Part shown: positions 1-9,400 of the stretch, in pieces | How positions within the stretch are numbered: the first letter of the stretch is position 1 | Layout of the letters: each line of letters opens with the position of its first letter | From: CAMYLR01 sp039588915 | Lineage (GTDB): Bacteria > Gemmatimonadota > Gemmatimonadetes > JACCXV01 > JAHWKZ01 | Direction of reading: 5' to 3' | Assembly (NCBI GenBank): GCA_039588915.1 | Contig: JBDGYV010000041.1 | Location: 1-42,188 of the forward strand | DNA: 42,188 nt | Notes under the pieces: generated by a model | Database searches by the model: none | What the model was told of the DNA's origin: nothing | The model's input: only the letters and a program-made list of their open reading frames with translations | Program-made: the position numbers and the translations under genes

Positions 1-930
1 GATGTAGGTGGCTTCCTTGCCAATCTCGTTGGGCTCGACTTCAAACTGCTGGATCGCCCCGGGATACAAACCCTTGAAAACCACCATCCCGAGTATGAGC
101 GCGGCGGCGGCGGTGAGCGTGAGCACGTAGCGTCGGCGGAAGAGGTCATAAACAGCCATGCCAAACGCAGCCAAGGCCAACACGGCCAGCACCCTGTAAC
201 CGAGCACTTGAGCGTTGGCATCAGTGTACGAAGCGCCGTAGACCACACCCCGGTCGGAGTACACCAGCTCGTACAAGTCCAACCGGAAACCCCACGCCAA
301 CACGAGAAAGAGGAGCGCCATGATCGCTACCAAATGACGCAGTGGGGTGTCCTTGAGCCGGACTCGATTGTTGTCGATCTCGAGCCCACCACTGGTGATG
401 TACACGATCGCGAGGATTATGAGCGCGGCGACCACCAACAGGAACGCCATGTTCTGAGCCATCCGATAAACCGGTAGCGCGAAGATGTAGAAACCGATGT
501 CGCGACCAAACATCGGCTCGACTTGGCTGAACGGTTGCCGATGGAAGTAGGCCAGAACGTCCAACCACGCGGTTCCCGCCGCAGCGCTGAACAGAAACGC
601 CAGGAATGCCGCGCCGGCCATCGCAGTCAAGTTCAAGTATCGGGCGGGCACCTCTTCATGAATCTCGATGTTGGAGATGCGACGACGGATTGATCCGAAG
701 GAAGCCGCCGCCAGTCGTAGGTTGACAAAGAAGAAGGCGAACATGACCACCGCGACCACAATTCGTAGCAGCAGTCGCGTCTTGAGCCCGGTCCAAAACA
801 CGCTCTGATAGCCGAGCGCGTCAAACCACAAGAGATCCACGGAAGCGTTGACGATCGATCCCAGGAAGAACAGTACGAGCACCACCGCCACTGCGATGAG
901 CGTGAGGCTGTGGCGTCTTAGCCTCGCCAT
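1..930 (-). CDS. UPF0182 family membrane protein (C-terminus cut by window edge)
   Basis: The reading frame begins at ATG 930 on the minus strand, 4 nt after a strong Shine-Dalgarno GGAGG, and stays open for 310 codons to the window edge. The N-terminus MARLRRHSLTLIAVAVVLVL is a first membrane helix. At least five more hydrophobic helices follow, separated by short loops such as FWTGLKTRLLLR and FGRDIGFYIFALPVYR. The latter resembles the GxDIGFYxFxLP signature of UPF0182/COG1615 proteins, which carry several N-terminal helices and a large extracytoplasmic domain; that domain would lie outside this window. The function of the family is unknown. The start overlaps the last 13 nt of the phosphomannomutase gene, so the two are probably co-transcribed. 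Confidence 0.85.
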   Translation of the reverse strand, partial: MARLRRHSLTLIAVAVVLVLFFLGSIVNASVDLLWFDALGYQSVFWTGLKTRLLLRIVVAVVMFAFFFVNLRLAAASFGSIRRRISNIEIHEEVPARYLNLTAMAGAAFLAFLFSAAAGTAWLDVLAYFHRQPFSQVEPMFGRDIGFYIFALPVYRMAQNMAFLLVVAALIILAIVYITSGGLEIDNNRVRLKDTPLRHLVAIMALLFLVLAWGFRLDLYELVYSDRGVVYGASYTDANAQVLGYRVLAVLALAAFGMAVYDLFRRRYVLTLTAAAALILGMVVFKGLYPGAIQQFEVEPNEIGKEATYI

Positions 931-2300
931 GGCACCTCCGTTACACCGAGTCCCGAGAGAAACTCCTCTAGCTCAGCCTGGATCGCGGCCAGTTCGTCTT
1001 CGGTATCGCCCTCAGCGCGAATGACGACTACCGGTTGAGTGTTGGAGGCTCTCAATAGGGCCCAACCGTTTGGGAATCCCACGCGCACACCGTCGATGTC
1101 AATTGTCTCGTACCGCGATCCGAAGTGATCCTTGGCCGCGGAGACGATCTCCCACTTCTGCTCTTCAGTGGTATCGACCCGTATCTCCGGCGTCGAAGCG
1201 TACGTATTCAGCTCGCCGACCATCGCCCCCAGCGATCGCTCACCCTTGGCAACTATCTCGCACAGGCGACAAGCCGCGTAGATGGCATCATCGAAGCCGT
1301 AGTAGTCATGATAAAAGAAGAGGTGACCGCTCATCTCCCCGCCGAACGGGATCCCGTCGGCGTGCATCTTCTTCTTGGCCAGGCTGTGGCCGGTCTTCCA
1401 CATGACAGGCACGCCTCCGTGCGCGACGATGTCCTCCTCCAAAGCGCGCGAAGACTTGACGTCAAACAGGATTCGCTCGCCCGGCGTCATAGCCAGCTGA
1501 TCGCGGGCGAAGATCGCCGTCAGTTGATCGCCTCTGATCGTTCGTCCGTTCTCATCGATCGCTCCGATCCGGTCACAGTCACCATCCAAGCCTATCCCCA
1601 GCTCGGCGTCGGTCGACGCGGTGCGGGACTTGAGATCGACGATGAAAGCATCGACGGTGGGGTCGGGATGGTGGTTGGGGGAGGTTCCATCGACTGTGCA
1701 GTACATGCAGTCGACTCTGGCCCCCACCCGTTCCAACAGCTCAGCGGCGAACAACGCGCCGGTAGCATTGGCCGGATCGAGGACGACGTCGACCGGACGA
1801 GCGAGGGACACCTTGGATGCTACCATATCGCAATACTCATCGGTCACGGGTCGCGCCGTAACCGATCCCGTCCCGGCTTCATAGTCGTCACGATCGATGA
1901 GCTGGTGGACCGACTGGATCTCGGACCCCGAGAGCGGCAGCTCGCGGTAACCGAGCTTGAAGCCGTTGTATTCAGGCGGGTTGTGGCTCCCGGTGATCAT
2001 GACACCGCCGTCTGCCTCCAGACGATGGCCGGCGAAGTACAGCACCGGTGTCGGCGCGACGCCGATGTCGAGTATCTCGGCTCCGGCTGAGATCATGCCA
2101 GCCGCCATCGCGTCCCTCAGTGAGTCCGACGACGGCCGGACATCGCGACCCAAGACGACTACCGGTGAGGTGAGCGCTCGCTCTCGACGTAGGTGTGTCA
2201 CAAACCCACGGCCGATCGCTTCGACGGTCCCGGTGGCCAGATCGTCGGCGACGACACCACGGATGTCGTACTCGCGAAAGATGTGAGCGGGTGCCTGCAC
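918..2300 (-). CDS. manB: Phosphomannomutase/phosphoglucomutase
   Basis: A 460-residue alpha-D-phosphohexomutase that interconverts hexose 6-phosphate and 1-phosphate for sugar-nucleotide synthesis in the cytoplasm. All four family motifs are visible: the phosphoserine loop TGSHNP (Ser105), the metal loop GLDGDCDR (Asp239, 241, 243), the sugar-specificity loop GEMSGH (321-326) and the phosphate-binding loop RASNTQP (417-423). GEMSGH favours a PMM/PGM enzyme over GlmM. The N-terminus FREYDIRG is typical for the family. The start is GTG with GGAG about 10 nt upstream; no ATG lies nearby. The metal loop has Cys where most relatives have Gly (DGDGDR), probably harmless. It is the first gene of a minus-strand pair with the UPF0182 gene. 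The choice of symbol manB over algC/pgm is uncertain. Confidence 0.93.
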   Translation of the reverse strand: MQAPAHIFREYDIRGVVADDLATGTVEAIGRGFVTHLRRERALTSPVVVLGRDVRPSSDSLRDAMAAGMISAGAEILDIGVAPTPVLYFAGHRLEADGGVMITGSHNPPEYNGFKLGYRELPLSGSEIQSVHQLIDRDDYEAGTGSVTARPVTDEYCDMVASKVSLARPVDVVLDPANATGALFAAELLERVGARVDCMYCTVDGTSPNHHPDPTVDAFIVDLKSRTASTDAELGIGLDGDCDRIGAIDENGRTIRGDQLTAIFARDQLAMTPGERILFDVKSSRALEEDIVAHGGVPVMWKTGHSLAKKKMHADGIPFGGEMSGHLFFYHDYYGFDDAIYAACRLCEIVAKGERSLGAMVGELNTYASTPEIRVDTTEEQKWEIVSAAKDHFGSRYETIDIDGVRVGFPNGWALLRASNTQPVVVIRAEGDTEDELAAIQAELEEFLSGLGVTEVPWRG

Positions 2301-2351
2301 CAGGATCGACTCCGAGGGCTAGCGGGAAGCAGGGCCGGACGGAACGCGGGG

Positions 2352-2381
2352 AAGGTACTCCGAGGCTGGGAGAGGCTACAA
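2352..2381 (-). promoter_or_regulatory. Possible sigma70-type promoter for phosphomannomutase
   Basis: Minus-strand TTGTAG (2376-2381) and TACCTT (2352-2357) are separated by 18 nt, about 50 nt upstream of the GTG start. Each hexamer matches the sigma70 consensus at four of six positions. This is a weak call in GC-rich DNA; the 190-bp divergent gap to mutY must hold promoters for both genes. Confidence 0.3.
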
Positions 2382-2490
2382 CCGATCGTGGTCGAGTGGA
2401 CGATCCGCCCGAGACCCGAGAACTCGAGCATCGTTGTTTATTAGCTCGACCGCTTGAGGCCGGCCGCTGAAAGCTCGATCTTGCTCGGCA

Positions 2491-3600
2491 ATGACGAGCG
2501 CCCCAAAAAGCGAGACGTTGCAGCAGATCCGACGGACTCTTCTCGATTGGTACGACCGCCACCGTCGCCCACTGCCCTGGCGCGACAACCTCGATCCGTA
2601 TCGAGTCCTGGTCTCGGAGGTGATGCTCCAACAGACGCGCGCGGAAACTGTCGGGCCCTATTTCGAGCGTTGGACAGCTCGCTTCCCGACCGTCGAAGCG
2701 TTGGCGGACTCCGATCAGGAGGAGGTGCTCGGGTTGTGGAGCGGGCTCGGGTACTACTCGCGGGCCCGCAATCTTCACCGGACGGCGATGATCGTGTGCG
2801 ATCAACACGAGGGCCGGATCCCCGACAGCGCGGAAGCGCTGCGCGGGCTCCCCGGGATCGGCGAGTACACCGCCGGCGCGGTGGCCTCGATCGCGTTTGG
2901 GCGGTGCGAGCCGGCGGTCGATGGCAACGCGCGACGGGTTCTCTCCCGGCTCTTCGACCTGGAAGCACCCACCCCGGGCGAACTCCAACGACTAGCGGGG
3001 GTTCTCGTTGCCGATAAACGGCCCGGCGACTTCAACCAGGCGCTGATGGAGCTCGGGGCGCGCGTTTGTCGACCGCGTTCCCCGGATTGTGAGAGCTGCC
3101 CATTGCGAGCGGTGTGTCTATCCCATGCTCGGGGCACGGTCGCCTTGCGACCACCGCCGCGTCCGCGAGGTGCAATCCCGACCTACGCGATCGGAACCGC
3201 GGTGATCGTCTCGTCGACCGACAAGACCCTGTTAGTTCGCCGCCCCGAGAACGGACTGCTGGGCGGGATGTGGGAGTACCCAGGGCTCGAAGCCTACCAC
3301 GGCGAGGATCCGATCGACGCGGCTGGTCGGGCCGTTCGAAAGTTATTCGGTGACGTTGCGCTAAAGAACTGGCCCAACGGCGGCGAGCCGACCGATGAGC
3401 TGGCAGATATCGGGCACGTCTTTTCCCACCTGCGACATCGGTACCACGCTTTTGGGTTCCACATCGTCAGTGAACCCGTCCCGGACTTGTCCAGTGGCAA
3501 CTGGACGAAGGCGCGCTGGTGCTCGACGGAAGCCTTGGCCGAGCTGCCATTATCTGCAGCTCAGAGAAAACTTGCAAAGATCGTGGCAGTTCGATGCTGA
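2491..3600 (+). CDS. mutY: A/G-specific adenine DNA glycosylase MutY
   Basis: A 369-residue base-excision repair enzyme that removes adenine mispaired with 8-oxoguanine. The order is canonical: catalytic Glu43 in SEVMLQQT, helix-hairpin-helix LPGIGEYTAGA (120-130), catalytic Asp144 in VDGNARR, then the 4Fe-4S loop Cys193-X6-Cys200-X2-Cys203-X5-Cys209. Residues from about 225 onward form the Nudix-like C-terminal domain that recognises 8-oxoG; it contains GGMWEYPG. The length is typical. The start is ATG; the upstream Shine-Dalgarno is weak. It overlaps the next gene by 7 nt (ATGCTGA), which suggests translational coupling of repair genes. Confidence 0.95.
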   Translation: MTSAPKSETLQQIRRTLLDWYDRHRRPLPWRDNLDPYRVLVSEVMLQQTRAETVGPYFERWTARFPTVEALADSDQEEVLGLWSGLGYYSRARNLHRTAMIVCDQHEGRIPDSAEALRGLPGIGEYTAGAVASIAFGRCEPAVDGNARRVLSRLFDLEAPTPGELQRLAGVLVADKRPGDFNQALMELGARVCRPRSPDCESCPLRAVCLSHARGTVALRPPPRPRGAIPTYAIGTAVIVSSTDKTLLVRRPENGLLGGMWEYPGLEAYHGEDPIDAAGRAVRKLFGDVALKNWPNGGEPTDELADIGHVFSHLRHRYHAFGFHIVSEPVPDLSSGNWTKARWCSTEALAELPLSAAQRKLAKIVAVRC

Positions 3601-6035
3601 CCGTCGTCCCATCACGCCACGCAGCCGACCAACGCATCGATCGGCGTCTGGCCGAGCGTGAACCGCTGTCCGGTCTCGGGTCCCGAAGCACGTGGACGCA
3701 CGACACCACCACGCTGCGCGAGCTCATTGCCCGCGCATACCACGACCACCCAGCCCCTGGACGGTTGCTCCAGCCTCCCGCGCAGAGATTTCTGTTGGCC
3801 GAGATCCTGGAGCAGCTCGAGCCCGAGGTGCGATCGCTCTTCGGCCCGGGGATCGGCTTGAGTGGTACGGCTCGCGCGGTCGAAGCCGCGATCGCAGAGA
3901 TCCGCCAGGCGGGTCTGTTAGCGATCGATTTGGCGCAGGCCACACACGGTAGGCGACGACTCAAGGCGTTGGCGTGTGTCCTCGATGCTTACGAGCGGCG
4001 GCTAGCCGCCAACGATTGGTGGGACGAAGCGGACGTCCTCGTTACCGCCGCCGATCGAATCCGCGCTTATGAATGGGCACCTCCGAAGCTCGACCAACTC
4101 GAAGTCGCCGGCCTCTACGACGTCACCCGCCTCCAGGGACGATTGCTGATCGAGCTCGCGCGGCGCGCGGCGCAAACAACGATCACCGTTCCGTTCGACC
4201 CGCATCACGAGCGTCTGTGCGCTTACGCGTTTCCGTTCATCAAGATGTGGGAGGGTGTCGTCGACCCTGGGCTAGCGATCGACATCGAGTACCTCGATGG
4301 TGACCACCACGACTCCGGTTTGCCAGTTGTGTACCGTGCCGCAGATCCCGCCGACGAGGCGGCTCGGGTCGCCCAGTGGGTCCGTGAGCGCGCCGAGGCT
4401 GGATGTCCGCTGGAGGAGATCAGCGTCGTTGTCGCCAGCGGCGATCGCACCTACGCACTCCTTGCGCGGGAGCTCGACCGCGTCGGGGTGTCTCACCACG
4501 CGCGACGCGCGGCACGACTGGCCGAGACGCCATTGTTCGGCGCCACGCTGATGGTGTTCCGCCTGCTCGAGGAAGGGTTCAAACGAGAACACCTCCAGGC
4601 GTGGGTATCGACCGCGCTGACGTCACGGCTCGACGCCGATGTGCTTGGCGCCCCGCTCGGCGCCGGGCCACCGGGGTCAGGCTCGCCGGAGATCTGGAAA
4701 CGCACGCTGGCCGGCGTCCAGAGCCCTTCCGCGGCAGCGTTCAACGCGGTCCTCGACCAACTCCACGAGTTGGCCAAGCGCGAACACCCGCCGACGGTCT
4801 TCTGGCGGCGTCACGAGCATATCCTGGACATCGTCGGGCTCAGCGACACCGACGCGATCTCAACTCGAGATCGGGATCGGTGGGAGCAGACGATCGATCA
4901 ACTTCGACAGACGCTTACGCTGCTCGACCGTTGGGACGCGCCGGCCGTCGGATGGCGCACCCATCGGCGCCACTTGTTGGAGTCGCTTTCCGGAAGGTCG
5001 GCTCCAATAGGGACAACCAAGCGCGGCGTGGCAGTCCTAACGCCACTCGATGCTCGGGCGCTCGTCTTTCGGCACACCGCTATCATGGGCCTCGGCGAAG
5101 GCGCATACACCCGATGGCGGCCGGCGACAGCGGTGCTTGGGGAGGGTGAGCGAGAATCGTTGAACGAGCAGATCGGTGACCGCGTTTTTCGCACCACGAC
5201 CGACGAAGCGCGCGAAGCGACGTTACTGATCACGGAGCGCATCCGTATCACTTCCGGTGACGTGGTACTGAGTTACGCCGGCCAGGACGATGACGGAAAC
5301 CCACAGCTACCAGCCTACTCGCTGACTGCGATCGAGGACGAGCTCAAGCTCGCGCCGGCGATCACCAACAAAGGCCACTCGGCCCCAACGTGGCGCCGCG
5401 TTCGATCCACCGGTCTCATCATCCGAAGCCAAGAGCTGGAGCGCCAGCGCGCGATCTACTTCTCGCTCGCGGCCGATGGACGACGCGGCCGGGGTGATGC
5501 CTTTGACGGCCAACTCTCACCTACAACAACCGCTGAGCTGGTAGCCGAGCTGAGCGATGGTCGGCTGACGCACTGGTCGGCAAGCCGGCTCGAGAGCTGG
5601 CGTCAGTGCCCGCATCAGTTCTTCATGCGCCACGTCCTGAGCCTGTACGAGCCCGACGAACAACCGCTCGAGGCCGAGCCGACCGCTCTCGGCACCGTCG
5701 CGCACGAGGCCCTGCGGCTGCTGTATCGTGAGACCCCTGCGTTACAGAGTCCCAGTCACGACTCGATCACCGCCGCCGTCGCCGCCGCCGGTGCATCACT
5801 GCCGACGCGGGAGCGCGGGGACCCGGCGATCTGGAATGTGCTCTCTCAACAGGTGACAGCGGTCCTGGCGCGCTACTTCGACCACCTGGAAGAGGAGGTT
5901 TCCCCGAGTTGTCGTTCGGGCGCCCGGATGACGAGCTCCCGCCGGTACTCGTCGCGACATCGGGCGAGACGGTCGAGCTGTCGGGACGCCTCGATCGGCT
6001 CGATCGCGACCCGGCGAGCGGGAGCCTCCATGTAG
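3594..6035 (+). CDS. addB: AddB-like PD-(D/E)XK nuclease/helicase-like protein, N-terminal part (frameshifted)
   Basis: This is the first about 770 residues of an AddB-type subunit of a double-strand-break repair helicase-nuclease. I start at ATG 3594 inside the mutY stop (ATGCTGA overlap); an upstream in-frame start at 3519 would lie within mutY. The N-terminus VVPSRHAADQ lacks a Walker A motif, as in degenerate AddB relatives. Near 5571-5640 the segment SASRLESWRQCPHQFF holds the first iron-sulfur Cys (residue 672). After about position 5900 this frame turns into a basic, non-homologous tail (CRSGARMTSSRRYSSRH) and stops at 6035, while the true continuation lies one frame back (5909-6424). 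One extra C in the CCCC run at 5902-5905 would rejoin them into a 943-residue protein. The event may be an assembly error or a real mutation. Confidence 0.75.
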   Translation: MLTVVPSRHAADQRIDRRLAEREPLSGLGSRSTWTHDTTTLRELIARAYHDHPAPGRLLQPPAQRFLLAEILEQLEPEVRSLFGPGIGLSGTARAVEAAIAEIRQAGLLAIDLAQATHGRRRLKALACVLDAYERRLAANDWWDEADVLVTAADRIRAYEWAPPKLDQLEVAGLYDVTRLQGRLLIELARRAAQTTITVPFDPHHERLCAYAFPFIKMWEGVVDPGLAIDIEYLDGDHHDSGLPVVYRAADPADEAARVAQWVRERAEAGCPLEEISVVVASGDRTYALLARELDRVGVSHHARRAARLAETPLFGATLMVFRLLEEGFKREHLQAWVSTALTSRLDADVLGAPLGAGPPGSGSPEIWKRTLAGVQSPSAAAFNAVLDQLHELAKREHPPTVFWRRHEHILDIVGLSDTDAISTRDRDRWEQTIDQLRQTLTLLDRWDAPAVGWRTHRRHLLESLSGRSAPIGTTKRGVAVLTPLDARALVFRHTAIMGLGEGAYTRWRPATAVLGEGERESLNEQIGDRVFRTTTDEAREATLLITERIRITSGDVVLSYAGQDDDGNPQLPAYSLTAIEDELKLAPAITNKGHSAPTWRRVRSTGLIIRSQELERQRAIYFSLAADGRRGRGDAFDGQLSPTTTAELVAELSDGRLTHWSASRLESWRQCPHQFFMRHVLSLYEPDEQPLEAEPTALGTVAHEALRLLYRETPALQSPSHDSITAAVAAAGASLPTRERGDPAIWNVLSQQVTAVLARYFDHLEEEVSPSCRSGARMTSSRRYSSRHRARRSSCRDASIGSIATRRAGASM

Positions 6036-6424
6036 TCGATTACAAGTACAGTCGCCCACGGCCCGATCACAAGCGCGCCGTCGACCCGACCGAGTGCGGC
6101 GTCAATCAGTTTCAGCTCTACGTCTACTTCCTCGGAGCGCTGGCCTGGGCGCAAGCCAACCAGGTATCAGACCCGCCGAGCATGACCGGGACGATTCACT
6201 GCCTGCGGGGACCTAAAGCACTCGATGAGATGGTGGCGCCTAACCCATCCAAGATCATCGAGATGATCGGCGTCACGATAGACGCCGCTGTCGACGGCAG
6301 CTACGACCCGTCGCCGGCGGATTTCGCGCGCTGCAAGTGGTGCGACTTTCGTCGCGCCTGTCGGATCGCGACCTCGACACCCACCTACGCCGGCCTCGAC
6401 CCGACCAGGGGCGACGCCGAATGA
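5909..6424 (+). CDS. addB: AddB-like nuclease, C-terminal nuclease domain (frameshifted part)
   Basis: This frame carries the RecB-type nuclease core: GRLDRLDRD followed by VVDYKYSRP (the D...DYK motif), then QFQLYVYFL. It ends with CKWCDFRRAC, which supplies the last three cysteines of the AddB-type 4Fe-4S cluster (C-X2-C-X5-C). The first cluster Cys lies upstream in the other frame, so the fragments make sense only as one polypeptide. The nominal TTG at 5909 is merely the first start-like codon; a GGAGG about 10 nt upstream could in principle allow re-initiation. Its stop overlaps the ATG of the AddA-like gene (ATGA at 6421-6424). Confidence 0.75.
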   Translation: MSFGRPDDELPPVLVATSGETVELSGRLDRLDRDPASGSLHVVDYKYSRPRPDHKRAVDPTECGVNQFQLYVYFLGALAWAQANQVSDPPSMTGTIHCLRGPKALDEMVAPNPSKIIEMIGVTIDAAVDGSYDPSPADFARCKWCDFRRACRIATSTPTYAGLDPTRGDAE

Positions 6425-9400
6425 GCAACCAGCTCGAGCTGTCGCTCGCTAAACGGATCGGGACCGACGATGTGACCGACATGGGCACCCGCTCGCCGGG
6501 CGACCGAGAGCTCTCCCCCGAACAGCTCGCCGTCGTTCGACTCGAGGACGATCTAGTCGTGACCGCGGGTGCCGGCTCGGGCAAGACCCGGACGCTGGTT
6601 GAGCTGTACGCCAACCTCGTCAAATCACCGGAGTCGATCGATATCTCGGGCGACGACTTCGGTCCGGAGCGGATCCTCTGCCTCACGTTTACCGAGCGCG
6701 CCGCGCGTGAGATAAAGGAGCGCATCCGCGAGGTGATCTCCGATCCGGAGCATCGCCGACAACTCGAGACTGCCCCGATCTCCACGTTTCACGCCTTCTG
6801 CGCCGGTGTCCTGCGTCGCCATCCGCTGGAAGCCGGCATCGATGCGGGATTCTCTGTCCTCTCCGACGATGTCTCGCAGGAGCTTCTCACGAGCGTCGCG
6901 GTCGAAACGCTGTACCGCGGAGTCGCGAGCGGCGATCTCGCGGCGCGGCAAGCGGTGCGACTACTGGGGCTCGGAAAAGCGGCCGAGCGACTGGTCGAGC
7001 TCGTGCAATCCGTTCGCACGGCGGGGTGGGAGCTGCGTCAACCGATCGCGCGATTCGAAGAACAGCTCGAACGAATCGCCGCGGCGATCGAACACAATCT
7101 TCCACAGGCCGTGACCGGAGCGGCCGAGACGCTGATCGCCGCAGCGCGTGAAGCCAAGCTCAAAAAGCCAAAAGCAAGAGCCTATCTGACCGCAATCGAA
7201 GCCGCGCACGACGTCTGGCGGGAAGATCCGACGCCCGCCAACGAAGAGATCCTCGATAAAGCGTGCAAAGCTCCCTCTGCCAGCTGGCGGTTCGAACGGG
7301 CGACCGAGCTTCGCAACGTAGTGCGAGGCGCCATAACCGTTTTGCGGGCGGCACGAACCGAGCTCGAGCACCGGGCCGAGCTCGGCTGCTGGCCTGCGCT
7401 GACGGTCTCGACACGCGCCGCCTACCGCGATGCGAGGATCAGCCGCCGCGTGCTCGACTACGACGACCTGCTGCTCAGGACCCGCGACTTGCTGATCAGC
7501 CACCCGGAGGTACAGCGACACTACTCGGAGCGCTTTCGCGCCGTGCTAGTCGATGAGCACCAAGACACCGACCCGGTGCAGCAGGAGATCCTGACGCTAC
7601 TGATCGGGGCTCAATCGATGGCCGGCGAGCGCGTCGACGACGCACCCCGCTGGTGCGTGGTCGGCGACGCCAAGCAAGCGATCTATGGCTTCCGCGGCGC
7701 CCGCGTCGAAGCGTACCGCGAGCTGGCGGTCGAAGCCGAGCAACGGGGCGCGATCAGGATTCTGCGATCCAACTACCGATCGCGGCCCGAGCTGGTCGCG
7801 TTTTACAACGCGTTCTTCCCCACGGTGCTCGATCCGGATACGCATCCGCGCCAGGCGCCGTACGAAAACCAGGTCGCACACCGAGAAGCCACCGGTGAGC
7901 CAGCGGTCGAGTTTCTCCGACCGTCCGACGCGAGCGGCAAGCGAAAGGCGCGAGCTGTTTCGGAGCGCGAAACCGAGGCTCGCGCCCTCGCGATGCGTCT
8001 CAAAGCGGCATGTGACCGGACCTCAGCCGACGCGATCGAGGTCATCGACCCGACGAGCGGGCAGTCTCGGGTCGCCAACCCTGGTGACATCGCCGTACTG
8101 CTGCGCCGCATGACCGACGTCGAATCGTATCGTCACGCGTTGCAGGCGGTTGGGTTGGAGTCGGTCGTCGTCGGCAGCGGATCGTTCTACGGACGTCAAG
8201 AGGTCTACGATTGCTTGAACGCCATCGACGCCGCGATCAAGCCAGCGGATCCGATCGCGCTGATGGCCTTTTTGCGCTCGCCGATGGCGGGGCTAACCGA
8301 TGACGCGATCTATCGGTTGGCGCGCGATTGGGATCGACACGCGGGGTCGCCGCTTCGCGATCACGTGTTCGCCTCGCCGGAGGGTCTCCTGTCGGACGAG
8401 GAGCTGGCGGTAATCGAAGACGCTCGATCGACCCTCGACGAGCTGGCGAGCCGGGCCGACACCGAACCCCCGGGCGTCACGTTGACATGGCTGCTCGACC
8501 GAACCGCGTACCAGGCGATCGTCGATGCACTTCCTGACCGTGCGCAGCGACGCGCAAACCTCAGGCGACTCGTCTCGGTCGCCGATCGGGCGCCGCGGGA
8601 CGGAGTCAAGCTGTTGGCCGAGTGGGCGACCGGACTCAGGCGGCGCACCGACGTGCCACCCCGCGAGCGCGATGCCCCGCTTCCCGACGCCGGTAACCGC
8701 ACCGTCATCATGTCGATCCATCAGGCCAAGGGTCTCGAGTTCCCGATCGTTGCGGTGGGTGACATCGGATCGAGATCGAACTGGAGAACCGACGAGATCA
8801 CTTTCGATCCGGGTCTCGGCGTCGTAGCTAAGTGTTGGGATGACACGCGGGGCAACTGGACGCCGACATTATCTCACGAACACGCCAGGGAGCGAGCGAA
8901 GGAGCGCGACGCGGCTGAGGAAGCACGGCTCCTCTACGTGGCGTCGACCCGGGCTCGCGATCACTTGATCTTCTCTTCCGGGGTGAGTGGAAACGACTGG
9001 CTCAAGCGGGTCGAGGAGTTCACCCAGCGCGAAGACTCAGGCGTCATGTCCCGCTCCCAATCGGAGTGGGCCAAGCGTTTTGCTGCCGCGGCGGCTGTCG
9101 AGTCCAACGTGCCCGGCCCCGGGCGACCGTACTCGGAGCCATTGCCAACCGCGCCGGGCGACACGACCGCTCGCGAAGTGGCCGCGCTGTTGGCTGGCTT
9201 GCCGGCCGATGCTGGGCCACGCGCTGCCGCGGCACACGATTCGATGCGCGCCGCTCGCTGGCGCGGTTTGGTCGGTCACGAGGCGCTGCAGCGGGTCCCG
9301 CTAGATCCGCCGCCGGACCTCGATCTAGGCGATTGGTTGAGTCGCGTCGTCGGCGTGGACGCGGACGAAATCCCGATGCTGATCGGATTCATCGAACACC

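Noticed and set aside
1125..2090. Long plus-strand frame opposite phosphomannomutase
   Set aside because: It is an antisense shadow typical of GC-rich coding DNA; it has no domain and lies opposite a gene with all its motifs intact.
1972..2988. Minus-strand frame spanning the gap between phosphomannomutase and mutY
   Set aside because: Its sequence is low-complexity Arg/Pro/Ser-rich and it runs across two real genes on other frames.
5895..5909. Programmed -1 frameshifting in the AddB-like gene
   Set aside because: The tract does not fit X XXY YYZ in the zero frame and I see no clear stimulatory structure; a missing C is simpler.
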